Of a DNA stretch of 64,000 bases, positions 15,075 to 24,231 are shown one piece after another. Position 1 is the stretch's first letter. Each line of letters starts with the position of its first letter. The translations under genes and the position numbers were made by a program. Source of the stretch: Micropruina glycogenica (GTDB taxonomy: Bacteria > Actinomycetota > Actinomycetes > Propionibacteriales > Propionibacteriaceae); assembly GCF_039524395.1 (NCBI RefSeq), contig NZ_BAAAGO010000031.1. One strand, given 5' to 3'. The notes under the pieces are model-generated. The model was not told the DNA's origin and searched no databases. It saw only the letters and a list, made by a program, of their open reading frames with translations.

Positions 15075-17759
15075 TCAGCGGGGTTCGACGAACACCGCGA
15101 AGCTGCGAGCCGGCACCGAGGCCCACTGGCCCTCGACCCGGGCCCGTTTCACCACCGGGTCGTGGCCGCCGGCCTGCACGGGGTGCAGCACGAACCGGCT
15201 GCTCAGGCCGGGGATGCGCAGCCGAACCGCGATCGGGGTCCCGTTGAACACCGTGACCAGGCCCGTCCACTGCTGCTGCACCGGCTCGCCGGCGCGGTCG
15301 TCGATGCGCATGACGATCACACCCGGGGGCTGATGGGCGGTGTTGCTCACCGGAAAGGTAACCTTGGTGCGCACTGCGTGCCCTGAAGCGAGGCGAAACA
15401 GCCTGGTCGACGCCCGCAGCCGCAACAGTTCGAGGGCCGCGAGGTGCGCCTGCTCGATGTAGAAAGGGGACGGCTTCTGCGCCGGGTCGGCCAGAAACGG
15501 CTGAAAGTAGCTCCACTTCGGGCCGTTGTCGTCGTGCGGCGGCAGGCCGGCGCCGAAACCGTTGTCGGTCATCGTCCAGTCGAGAAAGTTGAACCAGTCG
15601 CCCGAGTTGTACGAGTTTCGGTCAAGGCTCTTGCTGCGCAGAATGTCGGTGCCCGCGTGCCACATCACCGGGGCCTGGCCCAGCGTGGCCAGCGCCAGGC
15701 ACAGCGTGTTCATGCGCACCCGCTCAGCCATCGGGGTGTCGGGGCGCAGCTTGAGGGTGAGGGCGTCGAACAGGGTCTCGTTGTCGTGGGCGTCCACGTA
15801 GTTGATCGTCTCGTCGGGCTCGGCGGCGTAGCCGGCGGGCTGGCCGTTGTACTCGAGCTCGTCGCCCCGCACGAACGCGTGGCGGCTGTTCGACGGCAGC
15901 CAGTAGTCGCGCAGGTTGCCGGTCAGGCCCAACTGAATCAGGTCGGTGTCGAGATTCAGCCGGTCGTGCTGGGTGTAGCCGTCGCCGTTCACCCACGCGT
16001 CGTTCGAAGCAGTGAAGAGGCCGGTGCCGAAGCCCTGGCCGCGCGGATCGTCGTCGAACGGCCCTCCCCCACGGACGGCGTCGCGCAGCCGGTCGTTGAA
16101 GGTGCCGATGCCGGTGCCGGCCAGGTTGCCCTGCCGCGCCTGCACGAAGCGGGCGTCGTTGGCCACCTCGCCGAAGTTCCAGCCCTCGCCGTAGATCGTC
16201 ACCTGGGTGCCGTCCACGCCGTCGATCTCGGGCGTGAGCGCATCGAGCGCGGCGCGCACGGCAAGCATGTTGGCCCGGCTGTGATGACCCATCAGGTCGA
16301 ACCGAAAGCCGTCGACCTTGTAGTCGCGGGCCCAGAGCACCACCGAATCGATCATCAGCTTCTGGGCCATGGCGTGCTCGGTGGCCACGTTGGGGCAGCA
16401 GGTGGAGTGCTCGGTGAACCCCAGCGGGTTGAGCCGGTGGTAGTAGCCGGGCACGAGGCGGTCGAGCACCGACTTGGTGTTCTGGCCGAAGCTCGCGGTG
16501 TGGTTGAACACCTGGTCGAGCACCACCCGCAACCCCATGCCGTGCAGTGCGCCCACCATGGTGCGAAACTCCGTCACCCGGCCCGACCCCTCGGCGCTGG
16601 CCAGGCTCGAGCAGAACGACCCCTCGACGGCCTGATAGTGCCACGGGTCGTAACCCCAGTTGTAGGGGTTGCCCACCACGGTCAGCCGAATCAGCCGCTG
16701 CTGGGTGGGACTGTCGGGCGGCAGTGATCGCAGCTGGGCCTTGGCCGGCGGCTGCTGCCGGTCGCGGCTCTCTTCGACGGTGGCATTGTCGAACACCGGC
16801 AGCAACTGCACCGTGTTCAGCCCGGCCGCGGCCAGCCTGCTCAAGTGCCGGGTGCCCTGGCTGTCGCGGGCGAAGGCGAGAAAGCTCCCCCGCTCGTCTT
16901 CGGGCACAGTCTTGTCGTTGATCGAGAAGTCACGCACGTGCAGTTCGTAGATCACCTGGTCGACGGCGTGCTGCAGCCGGGGCGACGGGGCGTGACTCCA
17001 CTGGGCGGGCATCAGGTCGGGGTCGTCCAGGTCGACGATCACCGAGTGGGTCGAGTTCACCGTCAGCGACACCGAGTAGGGGTCGGTGACCTGGTTGGTG
17101 ACCACGCGCCGTCCGGACGGCGCGAACACCGCCACCTCCCACCGGTAGCGCGCCCCGCGCCAGTCGGGAGCGCCGGTGACCGCCCAGCAGCCGTCGGGTT
17201 CGCGGGTTGCCGGCAGCGGACGGCCCGGTGCGTGCAGGTCGTCGCCGACGCACCACAGCCGCAGTCCGGCCTGACGGGCCGTGGGCGCCCACACCCGCAG
17301 GGTCGGCACATCGCCTGCCCAACTCACGCCCAGTCGTGCAGCGGTGGCCGCGGCGTACAGTTCGTCCAGCACACCGGGAAGTTGCAGAGAGCCGGCGTTC
17401 ACCAGCCGTCCCGAGGGCGCGTGCAGGCTGAGGGCCACCTGACCGCGCAGAATGTCTTCGGCGATGGCCGCCGTGGCGGGCATCAGCCGCAGAGCCAGGC
17501 AGCCGCCCAGATGTGGCCGCTGCGCCAGCACCGATTCGGGGAAGCCCTCGGGGTCGAGCCGCAGGTCTGCGGTGTTCCAGTTCACCGGTTCGCGGGCGGC
17601 GGGATCGATGCCGCCGTCGGGCGACCAGTGCAGTCGCCAGTCGAGTGCGTGCGGATCGACGCCGACGGGCACCGCGTCGACCGGCCAAGCGATCAGCCCA
17701 CGCGACACCCAGTGGCCGGGGGCCAGGGTGAGGTCGGGTGCGCCGATCAAAGTGCGCAT
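15075..17759 (-). CDS. pulA: Pullulanase-type alpha-1,6-glucosidase (GH13)
   Basis: 894-residue glycogen/starch debranching enzyme. The pullulanase signature YNWGYDP is present. The catalytic machinery is visible as VDGFRFDLMGHH (nucleophile Asp), TIYGEGWNFGE (acid Glu) and NYVDAHDNETLFD (third Asp). N-terminal carbohydrate-binding and beta-sandwich domains occupy about the first 280 residues. There is no signal peptide, so it probably acts on intracellular glycogen or imported dextrins. ATG 17759 overlaps the stop of the upstream ybjQ gene (ATGA), indicating coupling; the open frame continues upstream but is only an antisense-like arginine-rich extension. Confidence 0.94.
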   Translation of the reverse strand: MRTLIGAPDLTLAPGHWVSRGLIAWPVDAVPVGVDPHALDWRLHWSPDGGIDPAAREPVNWNTADLRLDPEGFPESVLAQRPHLGGCLALRLMPATAAIAEDILRGQVALSLHAPSGRLVNAGSLQLPGVLDELYAAATAARLGVSWAGDVPTLRVWAPTARQAGLRLWCVGDDLHAPGRPLPATREPDGCWAVTGAPDWRGARYRWEVAVFAPSGRRVVTNQVTDPYSVSLTVNSTHSVIVDLDDPDLMPAQWSHAPSPRLQHAVDQVIYELHVRDFSINDKTVPEDERGSFLAFARDSQGTRHLSRLAAAGLNTVQLLPVFDNATVEESRDRQQPPAKAQLRSLPPDSPTQQRLIRLTVVGNPYNWGYDPWHYQAVEGSFCSSLASAEGSGRVTEFRTMVGALHGMGLRVVLDQVFNHTASFGQNTKSVLDRLVPGYYHRLNPLGFTEHSTCCPNVATEHAMAQKLMIDSVVLWARDYKVDGFRFDLMGHHSRANMLAVRAALDALTPEIDGVDGTQVTIYGEGWNFGEVANDARFVQARQGNLAGTGIGTFNDRLRDAVRGGGPFDDDPRGQGFGTGLFTASNDAWVNGDGYTQHDRLNLDTDLIQLGLTGNLRDYWLPSNSRHAFVRGDELEYNGQPAGYAAEPDETINYVDAHDNETLFDALTLKLRPDTPMAERVRMNTLCLALATLGQAPVMWHAGTDILRSKSLDRNSYNSGDWFNFLDWTMTDNGFGAGLPPHDDNGPKWSYFQPFLADPAQKPSPFYIEQAHLAALELLRLRASTRLFRLASGHAVRTKVTFPVSNTAHQPPGVIVMRIDDRAGEPVQQQWTGLVTVFNGTPIAVRLRIPGLSSRFVLHPVQAGGHDPVVKRARVEGQWASVPARSFAVFVEPR

Positions 17760-18145
17760 CAGCGCATGATGCCGCGGGCCTTGGCGTCGGCGATGGACTG
17801 CGGGGTGGCCCCCGGCTCGCCCTCGGCGATCGGTACGACCGCCACGGCAGTGCCGTAGCAGCAGACCTCTGAGAACTGGGCCGCGATCTCGCCGGTGTCG
17901 AAACGGCAGCCGATGATGGCGTTCGCACCGCGCTGGGTGGCCTGCTCCCACATGCGCGACATCACCTGCTGACGCGAGTCGTAGACCAGTTGGGTGTATT
18001 CGCTGACCTCGCCGCCGCCAATCGCACGAAAACTCGCCACGAAGTTGGCCCCGATGTTGGCCGACCGGACGGTCATGCCCATCACCTCGCCGAAGACCGC
18101 CTCGATGCGGTAACCGGGAATGTCGTTGGTGGTGACGATCAGCAT
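17759..18145 (-). CDS. YbjQ/UPF0145 family protein
   Basis: 128-residue protein of the YbjQ (DUF74) family, recognised by the N-terminal TTNDIPGYRIEAVFGEVMGMTVRS pattern and the GANAIIGCRFDT core; it forms pentameric rings in structures of relatives, with no settled function. The start has a minus-strand TACGAT box 6 nt upstream, a leaderless arrangement. It is divergent from citrate synthase and translationally coupled to pulA downstream. Confidence 0.88.
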   Translation of the reverse strand: MLIVTTNDIPGYRIEAVFGEVMGMTVRSANIGANFVASFRAIGGGEVSEYTQLVYDSRQQVMSRMWEQATQRGANAIIGCRFDTGEIAAQFSEVCCYGTAVAVVPIAEGEPGATPQSIADAKARGIMR

Positions 18146-18293
18146 TGACTCATCGTAGACGTCGGGCGAGCGTGCCAGCGACGCGTGTCGCCGTGCGGCG
18201 CCGGCTGAGAACTGCGGTTGCGAGCACGCCGACCCACCCGTGCGTGCTGGGTCTCAGCAGTCGGCTGACATACGGCTGTAAACCGGGTCGGGT

Positions 18294-18299
18294 TAGTGT
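18294..18299 (+). promoter_or_regulatory. -10 box TAGTGT for leaderless gltA
   Basis: TAGTGT is 7 nt from the ATG at 18307; no ribosome-binding site. A divergent -10 box (TACGAT, minus strand, 18152-18157) serves ybjQ, so both genes share this 160-bp region. Confidence 0.5.
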
Positions 18300-18306
18300 G
18301 CCCACC

Positions 18307-19574
<1,268 letters not shown>

Positions 19575-19578
<4 letters not shown>

Positions 19579-20195
19579 CCCAGTTGTGGGTCGGGCCGGT
19601 CACCCTGACAGGGTGGGGTGTTCGGCTGGTTCCGTTGAAGGCCGAGCACGCGCCGGGACTGGCGGCGGCGGCCGCCGACGGCGAGTTGTGGACGCTGCGG
19701 GTCACCAGCGTGCCCGCTCCGGGCGACGAGCCGGCCTACATTCACACGGCGCTCACCACGCCTGACCGGGTGCCGTTCGCGGTGCTCGACGAGGCCAGCG
19801 GGCTGGTGCTGGGCAGCACCAGCTACCACGACATCACTCCGGCGGTGAAGCGGCTCGAGATCGGTTACACGTGGTACGGCGCCAGCGCCCAGCACAGCCA
19901 CGTGAACACCGCGTGCAAGCTGCTGCTGCTCACCCACGCATTCGAGGTGCTCGGCGCGGGTGTGGTCGGCTGGCGCACCGACAACGAGAACTACGCCAGC
20001 CAGCGCGCCATCGAACGGCTCGGCGCCACGCGCGACGGCGAACTGCGGCATCACCTGCGGCGACGCGACGGGTCGGTGCGCAACACGGTGATGTACAGCA
20101 TGCTGGCGAGCGAGTGGCCGGCTGCTCGCGAGCGGCTGACCGAGCGAATCGGACGTCCACGCGACCCAGCGTCGATCACGCCCCCAGGGGCGTAG
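19575..20195 (+). CDS. GNAT-family N-acetyltransferase (RimJ/RimL-like)
   Basis: 206-residue acetyl-CoA-dependent transferase. The order GLVLGSTSYHDI, EIGYTWYG, HAFEVLGAGVVGWRTDNENYASQRAIERLGA follows the RimJ/RimL-type GNAT fold, with the C-terminal NxxSQRAIERLG helix diagnostic. The acceptor is unknown (protein N-terminus, amino sugar or drug). The TTG start overlaps the gltA stop (TTGA), so translation is coupled. Confidence 0.85.
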
Positions 20196-20252
20196 CGCCA
20201 CCTTCTCCAGCGAGCGACAGTGGAGGCACCACCGTGCGAAAGGTTGCCGACC

Positions 20253-20408
20253 ATGAGCCAGCAGAGCGCCGAACGTCCCCAAAGTGAAGCCGTCGATCCC
20301 GAGCAGCTGTCCGACGACGGCGCCGGCCTGGGCATGGGCGAGAAGAACACCTTCGAGCCCGAAGAGGAGCCGGACGCCGAGGTCGAGGCCGACCCCGAAG
20401 ACACGTAG
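20253..20408 (+). CDS. Small acidic hypothetical protein
   Basis: 51 residues, very acidic, with a central GLGMGEKNTFEPEE segment followed by an acidic tail. Preceded by AAAGG about 10 nt upstream of ATG 20253. It looks like the small disordered acidic proteins common in actinobacteria; function unknown. Confidence 0.6.
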   Translation: MSQQSAERPQSEAVDPEQLSDDGAGLGMGEKNTFEPEEEPDAEVEADPEDT

Positions 20409-20437
20409 CTCGAACGTCGGATTCGGGGCCCCACGCT

Positions 20438-20509
20438 CAACGTAGCTGCCTTTGTGACACGTAGCTGCCTGCGTGCAGGCAGTCAGGTGTCAGAAAGGCA
20501 GTTACGTTG
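20438..20509. repeat. 72-nt near-perfect palindrome (MITE-like or structured RNA)
   Basis: Outer arms of 23 nt (20438-20460 and 20487-20509) match at 21 of 23 positions, and an inner palindrome CTGCCTGC-GT-GCAGGCAG occupies 20465-20482. The outer arm starts CAACGTAGCTGCCTTT. The octamer ACGTAGCT occurs three times in direct orientation (20403, 20440, 20459). It lies 30 nt after the small acidic gene and could terminate its transcript, be a miniature inverted-repeat element, or fold as a stable RNA. Confidence 0.75.
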
Positions 20510-20600
20510 CCGTGAGGGCTGTCGGACGCCCTCGGCGCACTACGCGTCATGCCGCGCGACCTGCCGTCATCGGCGCTGATGCGTCATGGCCGCGTGATGC

Positions 20601-20626
20601 GTCATCGCGGCGGACGCCGGCATCTC
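20601..20626. repeat. REP-like palindromic repeat, copy 3
   Basis: Diverged 26-nt unit (arms GTCATCGCGGCG and CGCCGGCATCTC) in the non-coding region before ychF. The surrounding 20510-20860 contains several GCGTCATG/GATGCGTCAT stretches but no gene that I can support. Confidence 0.65.
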
Positions 20627-20654
20627 GTCAGCCTCATCGCCACGGTCAGTACCC

Positions 20655-20680
20655 GTCATCCTGGCGGACGCCGGGATCTC
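20655..20680. repeat. REP-like palindromic repeat, copy 4
   Basis: 26-nt unit with arms GTCATCCTGGCG and CGCCGGGATCTC, two differences from the copy at 7388. Confidence 0.75.
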
Positions 20681-20861
20681 TGTCGGGGACGGCTCGACGC
20701 CGAGCGAGGTCACCTGATCCCGCTGAGGTCCGCCCGTTCCCTCTCTGCCTGGCGTTTCAGCGATGAACTGCGGCGTCGGCCCGAGCGGTGCATGAAAGCA
20801 CCCGACTATGCGCATTCGTTTCACCGACACCCTCGATTCGTGCCGCCCCGACGTGCCCCCG

Positions 20862-20867
20862 TAACCT
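20862..20867 (+). promoter_or_regulatory. -10 box TAACCT for leaderless ychF
   Basis: TAACCT is 6 nt from the GTG at 20874, and no ribosome-binding site is seen. Confidence 0.5.
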
Positions 20868-20873
20868 GTCGGC

Positions 20874-21947
20874 GTGGCTTTGACAATCGGCATCGTCGGG
20901 CTGCCCAATGCGGGCAAGTCCACCCTGTTCAACGCGCTCACCCGCAACGAGGTGCTGGCGGCGAACTACCCGTTCGCGACCATCGAACCCAACGTGGGGG
21001 TGGTCGGGGTGCCGGACGAAAGGCTGCCGCAGCTGGCGAAGATCTTCGGCTCGCAGGCGATCATTCCCGCCACCGTGTCGTTCGTCGACATCGCCGGCAT
21101 CGTCAAGGGCGCTTCCCAGGGCGAGGGCATGGGCAACGCGTTCCTGGCCAACATCCGCGAGGCGGACGCCATCTGCCAGGTCACCCGGGTGTTCCGCGAC
21201 CCCGACGTCACCCACGTGGACGGCGCGGTCAACCCCGGCAACGACATCGACACGATCAGCACCGAGCTGATCCTGGCCGACCTGCAGACGCTCGAGAAGG
21301 CGCTCCCCCGGCTGGAGAAGGAGGCCCGGCTCAACAAGGACCGCAAGGCGGTGCTCGACGCGGTCACCGAGGCCCGCGACGTCCTCGACTCCGGACGCGG
21401 CGTCTTCGCCGCCGGTCTCGACCGCGAACCGCTCAAGGAACTGTTCCTGCTCACCGCCAAGCCCTACATCTACGTGTTCAACTGCGACTCCGACGAGCTC
21501 ACCGACACCGCCCTGCTGGAGAAGATGCGCGCCCTGGTCGCGCCGGCGGAGGCGATCTTCCTGGACGCCAAGATCGAGTCCGAACTCGTCGAGATGGAGC
21601 CGGACGAGGCCCGCGAGTTCCTCGAGGAGATGGGCATCGGCGAGCCCGGTCTGGACGTCCTGGCTCGGGTCGGCTACGAAACCTTGGGCCTGCAGAGCTA
21701 CCTCACCGCAGGCCCCAAGGAGTCGCGCGCCTGGACGATCCGCAAGGGCGCCACCGCTCCCGAGGCGGCCGGGGTGATCCACACCGACTTCCAGAAGGGC
21801 TTCATCAAGGCGGAGATCGTCAGCTTCGACGACCTGGTCCGGCTGGGCGGCATGCAGCAGGCCAAGGCGGCCGGCAAGGTGCGCCTGGAGGGCAAGGACT
21901 ACGTGATGGCTGACGGCGACGTGGTCGAGTTCCGATTTAACGTATAG
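20874..21947 (+). CDS. ychF: Redox-regulated ribosome-binding ATPase YchF
   Basis: 357-residue Obg-family P-loop NTPase. Motifs in order: GLPNAGKST (Walker A, residues about 9-17), the switch region around IVKGASQGEGMGN, YIYVFNCD in place of the usual NKxD (consistent with ATP rather than GTP preference), and a C-terminal TGS domain ending in VEFRFNV. It associates with the ribosome. The last codons (CGA TTT AAC GTA) are rare for this gene, and a second copy of its 3' end occurs at 23107-23132, pointing to an integration event at this terminus. Confidence 0.96.
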   Translation: MALTIGIVGLPNAGKSTLFNALTRNEVLAANYPFATIEPNVGVVGVPDERLPQLAKIFGSQAIIPATVSFVDIAGIVKGASQGEGMGNAFLANIREADAICQVTRVFRDPDVTHVDGAVNPGNDIDTISTELILADLQTLEKALPRLEKEARLNKDRKAVLDAVTEARDVLDSGRGVFAAGLDREPLKELFLLTAKPYIYVFNCDSDELTDTALLEKMRALVAPAEAIFLDAKIESELVEMEPDEAREFLEEMGIGEPGLDVLARVGYETLGLQSYLTAGPKESRAWTIRKGATAPEAAGVIHTDFQKGFIKAEIVSFDDLVRLGGMQQAKAAGKVRLEGKDYVMADGDVVEFRFNV

Positions 21948-21980
21948 CGTTATTGACGAATCTCGTTATATCCTGGCCCC

Positions 21981-22261
21981 CTGATCAGGTCGTTCGGCGA
22001 CAAGAAGACCGAACGGCTGTGGCGTCGCGAGCGCGTGCAGTCCATTGATCCAGGATCCATCGCGTCGCACTACGCAAGCTTCGTCAGGTGGGATCGGCGG
22101 AGGTCCTGGAGGACCTCCCTGCCCCGCCCGGCAACCGGCTCGAGGCTCTCAAGGGTGATCGGGCCGGACAGCACAGCATCAGGATCAACGACCAGTGGCG
22201 GATCTGCTTCATGTGGACCGACGCCGGACCGGAGGAGGTGCAGATCGTTGACTACCGCTGA
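21981..22261 (+). pseudogene. Frameshifted HigB-type toxin
   Basis: The first part (IRSFGDKKTERLWRRERVQSID) and second part (RIHRVALRKLRQ, then PPGNRLEALKGDR and SIRINDQWRICF) are both good HigB/RelE-fold matches but lie in different frames, with the break near 22040-22050 where one base is missing in the GATCCAGGATCC region. No ATG, GTG or TTG precedes the first part after the in-frame stop at 21954; only CTG 21981 is available. The ribonuclease is therefore probably inactive, unless the shift is a sequencing error. It overlaps the antitoxin start by 14 nt. Confidence 0.8.
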
Positions 22262-22550
22262 CAGGATCGAACCGATCCACCCGGGCGAGGTCCTCATGGA
22301 GGACTTCATCGAGGGATTCGGCATCACGCAGAACAAGCTGGCGGTGTCGATCGGGGTGCCGCCGCGGCGGATCAACGAAATCGTGCACGGCAAGCGAGGC
22401 ATCACGGCGGACACCGCGCTGCGCCTTGCGAAGTACTTCGGGACCTCGGCGGAGTTCTGGATCAACCTGCAGAGCCACTACGAGCTGGCCCGCGCGGAGG
22501 ATCTCGCGGGCGAGCAGATCGCGTCGATCACCCCGTTCAGCGTCGCTTGA
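22248..22550 (+). CDS. higA: HigA-type antitoxin, XRE family
   Basis: 100-residue DNA-binding antitoxin. IHPGEVLMEDFIEGFGITQNKLAVSIGVPPRRINEIVHGKRGITADTALRLAKYFG is the standard HigA/VapI helix-turn-helix (about residues 9-65). The TTG start at 22248 is supported by GGAGGAGGTG at 22231-22240 and by overlap with the higB remnant, as usual in higBA operons. It is intact, so it now looks like an orphan antitoxin beside a broken toxin. The stop overlaps the next start (TTGA). Confidence 0.88.
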   Translation: MTTADRIEPIHPGEVLMEDFIEGFGITQNKLAVSIGVPPRRINEIVHGKRGITADTALRLAKYFGTSAEFWINLQSHYELARAEDLAGEQIASITPFSVA

Positions 22551-23068
22551 CCGGGCATCTCATCGTGATCTCCGGTCTGCCCGGGGTCGGCAAGACGAGC
22601 ATCGCCGAGATCATCGCTGCGCGCACTGGGTCGGTCCACCTGTCCATCGATGCGGTCGAGGAGTCGATCCTCGCCTGCGGCCTGCCCTCGGGGTGGCAGG
22701 TCGGCGTCGCTGCGTACGAGGCTGCGCGTGCGATGGCGGAGCAGAATCTGCGGCTCGGCCACGATGTCGTCGTCGATGCGGTCAACGACAGCGAACCGGC
22801 TCGGCAGACCTGGCGTAGTGCGGCCTCGCGAACGGGTGCACATCTCGAGTTCGTGCACCTCGTGGTCTCCGATGGGCAGGAGCATGAGCGGCGGCTCAAC
22901 GGCAGGGATCGTGGCCTCGTCCACGTCGGCGAACCCACGTGGGCGGACGTGCAGCGCCGTCGCACCGAGTACGCCGCGTGGTCCGATGAGGTTCTTGAGT
23001 TCGACACCGCGGGACGGACTACCGACGAGGTCGCGCTGCTACTGATCACCCGCTTCAGCAAGAGCTGA
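22547..23068 (+). CDS. Small P-loop kinase (AAA_33/zeta-toxin-like)
   Basis: 173-residue protein with Walker A GLPGVGKTS (about residues 10-18), a DAV/DVVVDAVND Walker B-like strand and an arginine-containing lid region (RRLNGRDRG). This layout is shared by small-molecule kinases (chloramphenicol phosphotransferase, polynucleotide kinase-like) and zeta toxins, so it may phosphorylate a nucleotide, drug or sugar nucleotide. The TTG start overlaps the higA stop, making it the third gene of the higBA operon, an unusual companion. Confidence 0.8.
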   Translation: MTGHLIVISGLPGVGKTSIAEIIAARTGSVHLSIDAVEESILACGLPSGWQVGVAAYEAARAMAEQNLRLGHDVVVDAVNDSEPARQTWRSAASRTGAHLEFVHLVVSDGQEHERRLNGRDRGLVHVGEPTWADVQRRRTEYAAWSDEVLEFDTAGRTTDEVALLLITRFSKS

Positions 23069-23369
23069 GCCGACGTCACCGCTGATGGTCTCTTCGTGCC
23101 GGAACTCGGTGGAGTTCAGGTTCACCGTATAGCGCTACCGGCCGCAGTACCGCGCTGGGCATCGGATCGTTGCGGTCACGCCGCCGGACACGTCGTGACC
23201 AGCTCTCGAGCCCAAATGCGCCGTCGGCGCGACACCAAGGGCCTTCCCACGCCGGCACCGCCCTGATCGACCGTGGCCGGACGCGGAACAGCCATCGGTG
23301 TTGGGCCCGATCACGGGAGACCACGACCGCTTGAGCGCATTGGCGCCCGGTTCGATCAGCGAGGGGCGA
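23069..23369. other. Gene-free gap with a duplicate of the ychF 3' end
   Basis: No supportable gene. Positions 23107-23132 read GTGGAGTTCAGGTTCACC then GTATAG, matching the codons for VEFRFxV-stop of ychF; the nine bases CGTATAGCG are identical at both places (21941-21949 and 23124-23132). This marks the probable right end of an integrated segment. The rest of the gap shows nothing I recognise. Confidence 0.55.
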
Positions 23370-23789
23370 TCAGTTGATGATCTCGGCGTCGTTCTCGAGC
23401 AGGGTCGCCTTTTGCCGCCGCCAGGTCTCGCGCACCTCGGGCGTCAACGGCGTCCAGTCGTGGATCTCCTCCACGACGATCATCGGTGCGACGGTGCGGA
23501 ACGAGCGGGTCGGGTTGCCGGGGAACTTCGTGTCGGTGACGTTGGGATCGTCCTCGTACTCTCCGCTGGGCTCGACGCGGTAGACGTGCGGTTCGGCGTC
23601 GCCCGGCGCCAGCATCACGGCGATCTCGGCAGCAAGCCCCGCGCCGTCGCGCAGGGCGGTGAAGTAGACGTGGTTCATCACCACCTCGGGGCGGTAGTTG
23701 GATCTGTGCCCGGCGGTGAGCAGATCGCCCGGCGTCAGCTCTGCCCTGGTGCCGTGGAAGAAGGGCCCTGCGTCCATGTCCGGCGACAT
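23370..23789 (-). CDS. arr: Rifampin ADP-ribosyltransferase
   Basis: 139-residue Arr-family enzyme, which inactivates rifamycins by ADP-ribosylation using NAD. Diagnostic stretches are GPFFHGTRAELTPGDLL, NHVYFTA, HVYRVEPSGEYEDDPN, TDTKFPGNPTRSFR and EEIHDW, in the order and spacing of Arr from Mycobacterium smegmatis, and the length is typical. I use ATG 23789 (MSPDMDAGPF); the longer open frame upstream has no similarity. It is a single gene in the accessory patch behind ychF. Confidence 0.93.
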   Translation of the reverse strand: MSPDMDAGPFFHGTRAELTPGDLLTAGHRSNYRPEVVMNHVYFTALRDGAGLAAEIAVMLAPGDAEPHVYRVEPSGEYEDDPNVTDTKFPGNPTRSFRTVAPMIVVEEIHDWTPLTPEVRETWRRQKATLLENDAEIIN

Positions 23790-23946
23790 CGCACGATGAT
23801 CGCACACCGCTGATGGACGCGTCCGGACCTTCCGCGTTCTCACTGGACAACCCCTTGTGAGGCGCGGTTCGCGGTGATCAGTGGGCAGCCTGAGCCAGCC
23901 TCGACGTCCCGCCCCGGCACCCGGCCTCCCCCAACAAGGGCGGGTC

Positions 23947-24147
23947 TCACCAATCATGGATCGGGCACACCGAGCCGCCTGCCGCGACGGCCCGCTTGTG
24001 GGTTTCGATCGTGTCCTCGTAGAACTCGCGGGCCTCCTCGACCCCTGCGGGCGTGAAGCCGCGACCCACAGCCAGGCACTCCTCGAAAGAATGGCCCTGG
24101 ATCGCCCGCGCCATCAGCGACCCCACCTGGTCATCGCTCAATGCCAT
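23947..24147 (-). CDS. Small conserved-looking hypothetical protein
   Basis: 66 residues, acidic, mostly helical by composition (DDQVGSLMARAIQGHSFEECLAVGRGFTPAGVEEAREFYEDTI) and ending in CPIHDW. ATG 24147 follows GGAGGGTGAG; a GTG four codons earlier is possible. No family recognised. Confidence 0.6.
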   Translation of the reverse strand: MALSDDQVGSLMARAIQGHSFEECLAVGRGFTPAGVEEAREFYEDTIETHKRAVAAGGSVCPIHDW

Positions 24148-24231
24148 CTCACCCTCCACTCATCACGGTAGGCGTCGGGTCTGACAGTTCTCGGCGCAGC
24201 CGACCCTTCGCCGGGGGCCTAGTGTTCCGTC

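Noticed and set aside
23076..23324. 82-codon minus-strand frame in the gap after the P-loop kinase
   Set aside because: Arg-rich, no homology, no ribosome-binding site, and it crosses the ychF 3'-end duplicate.
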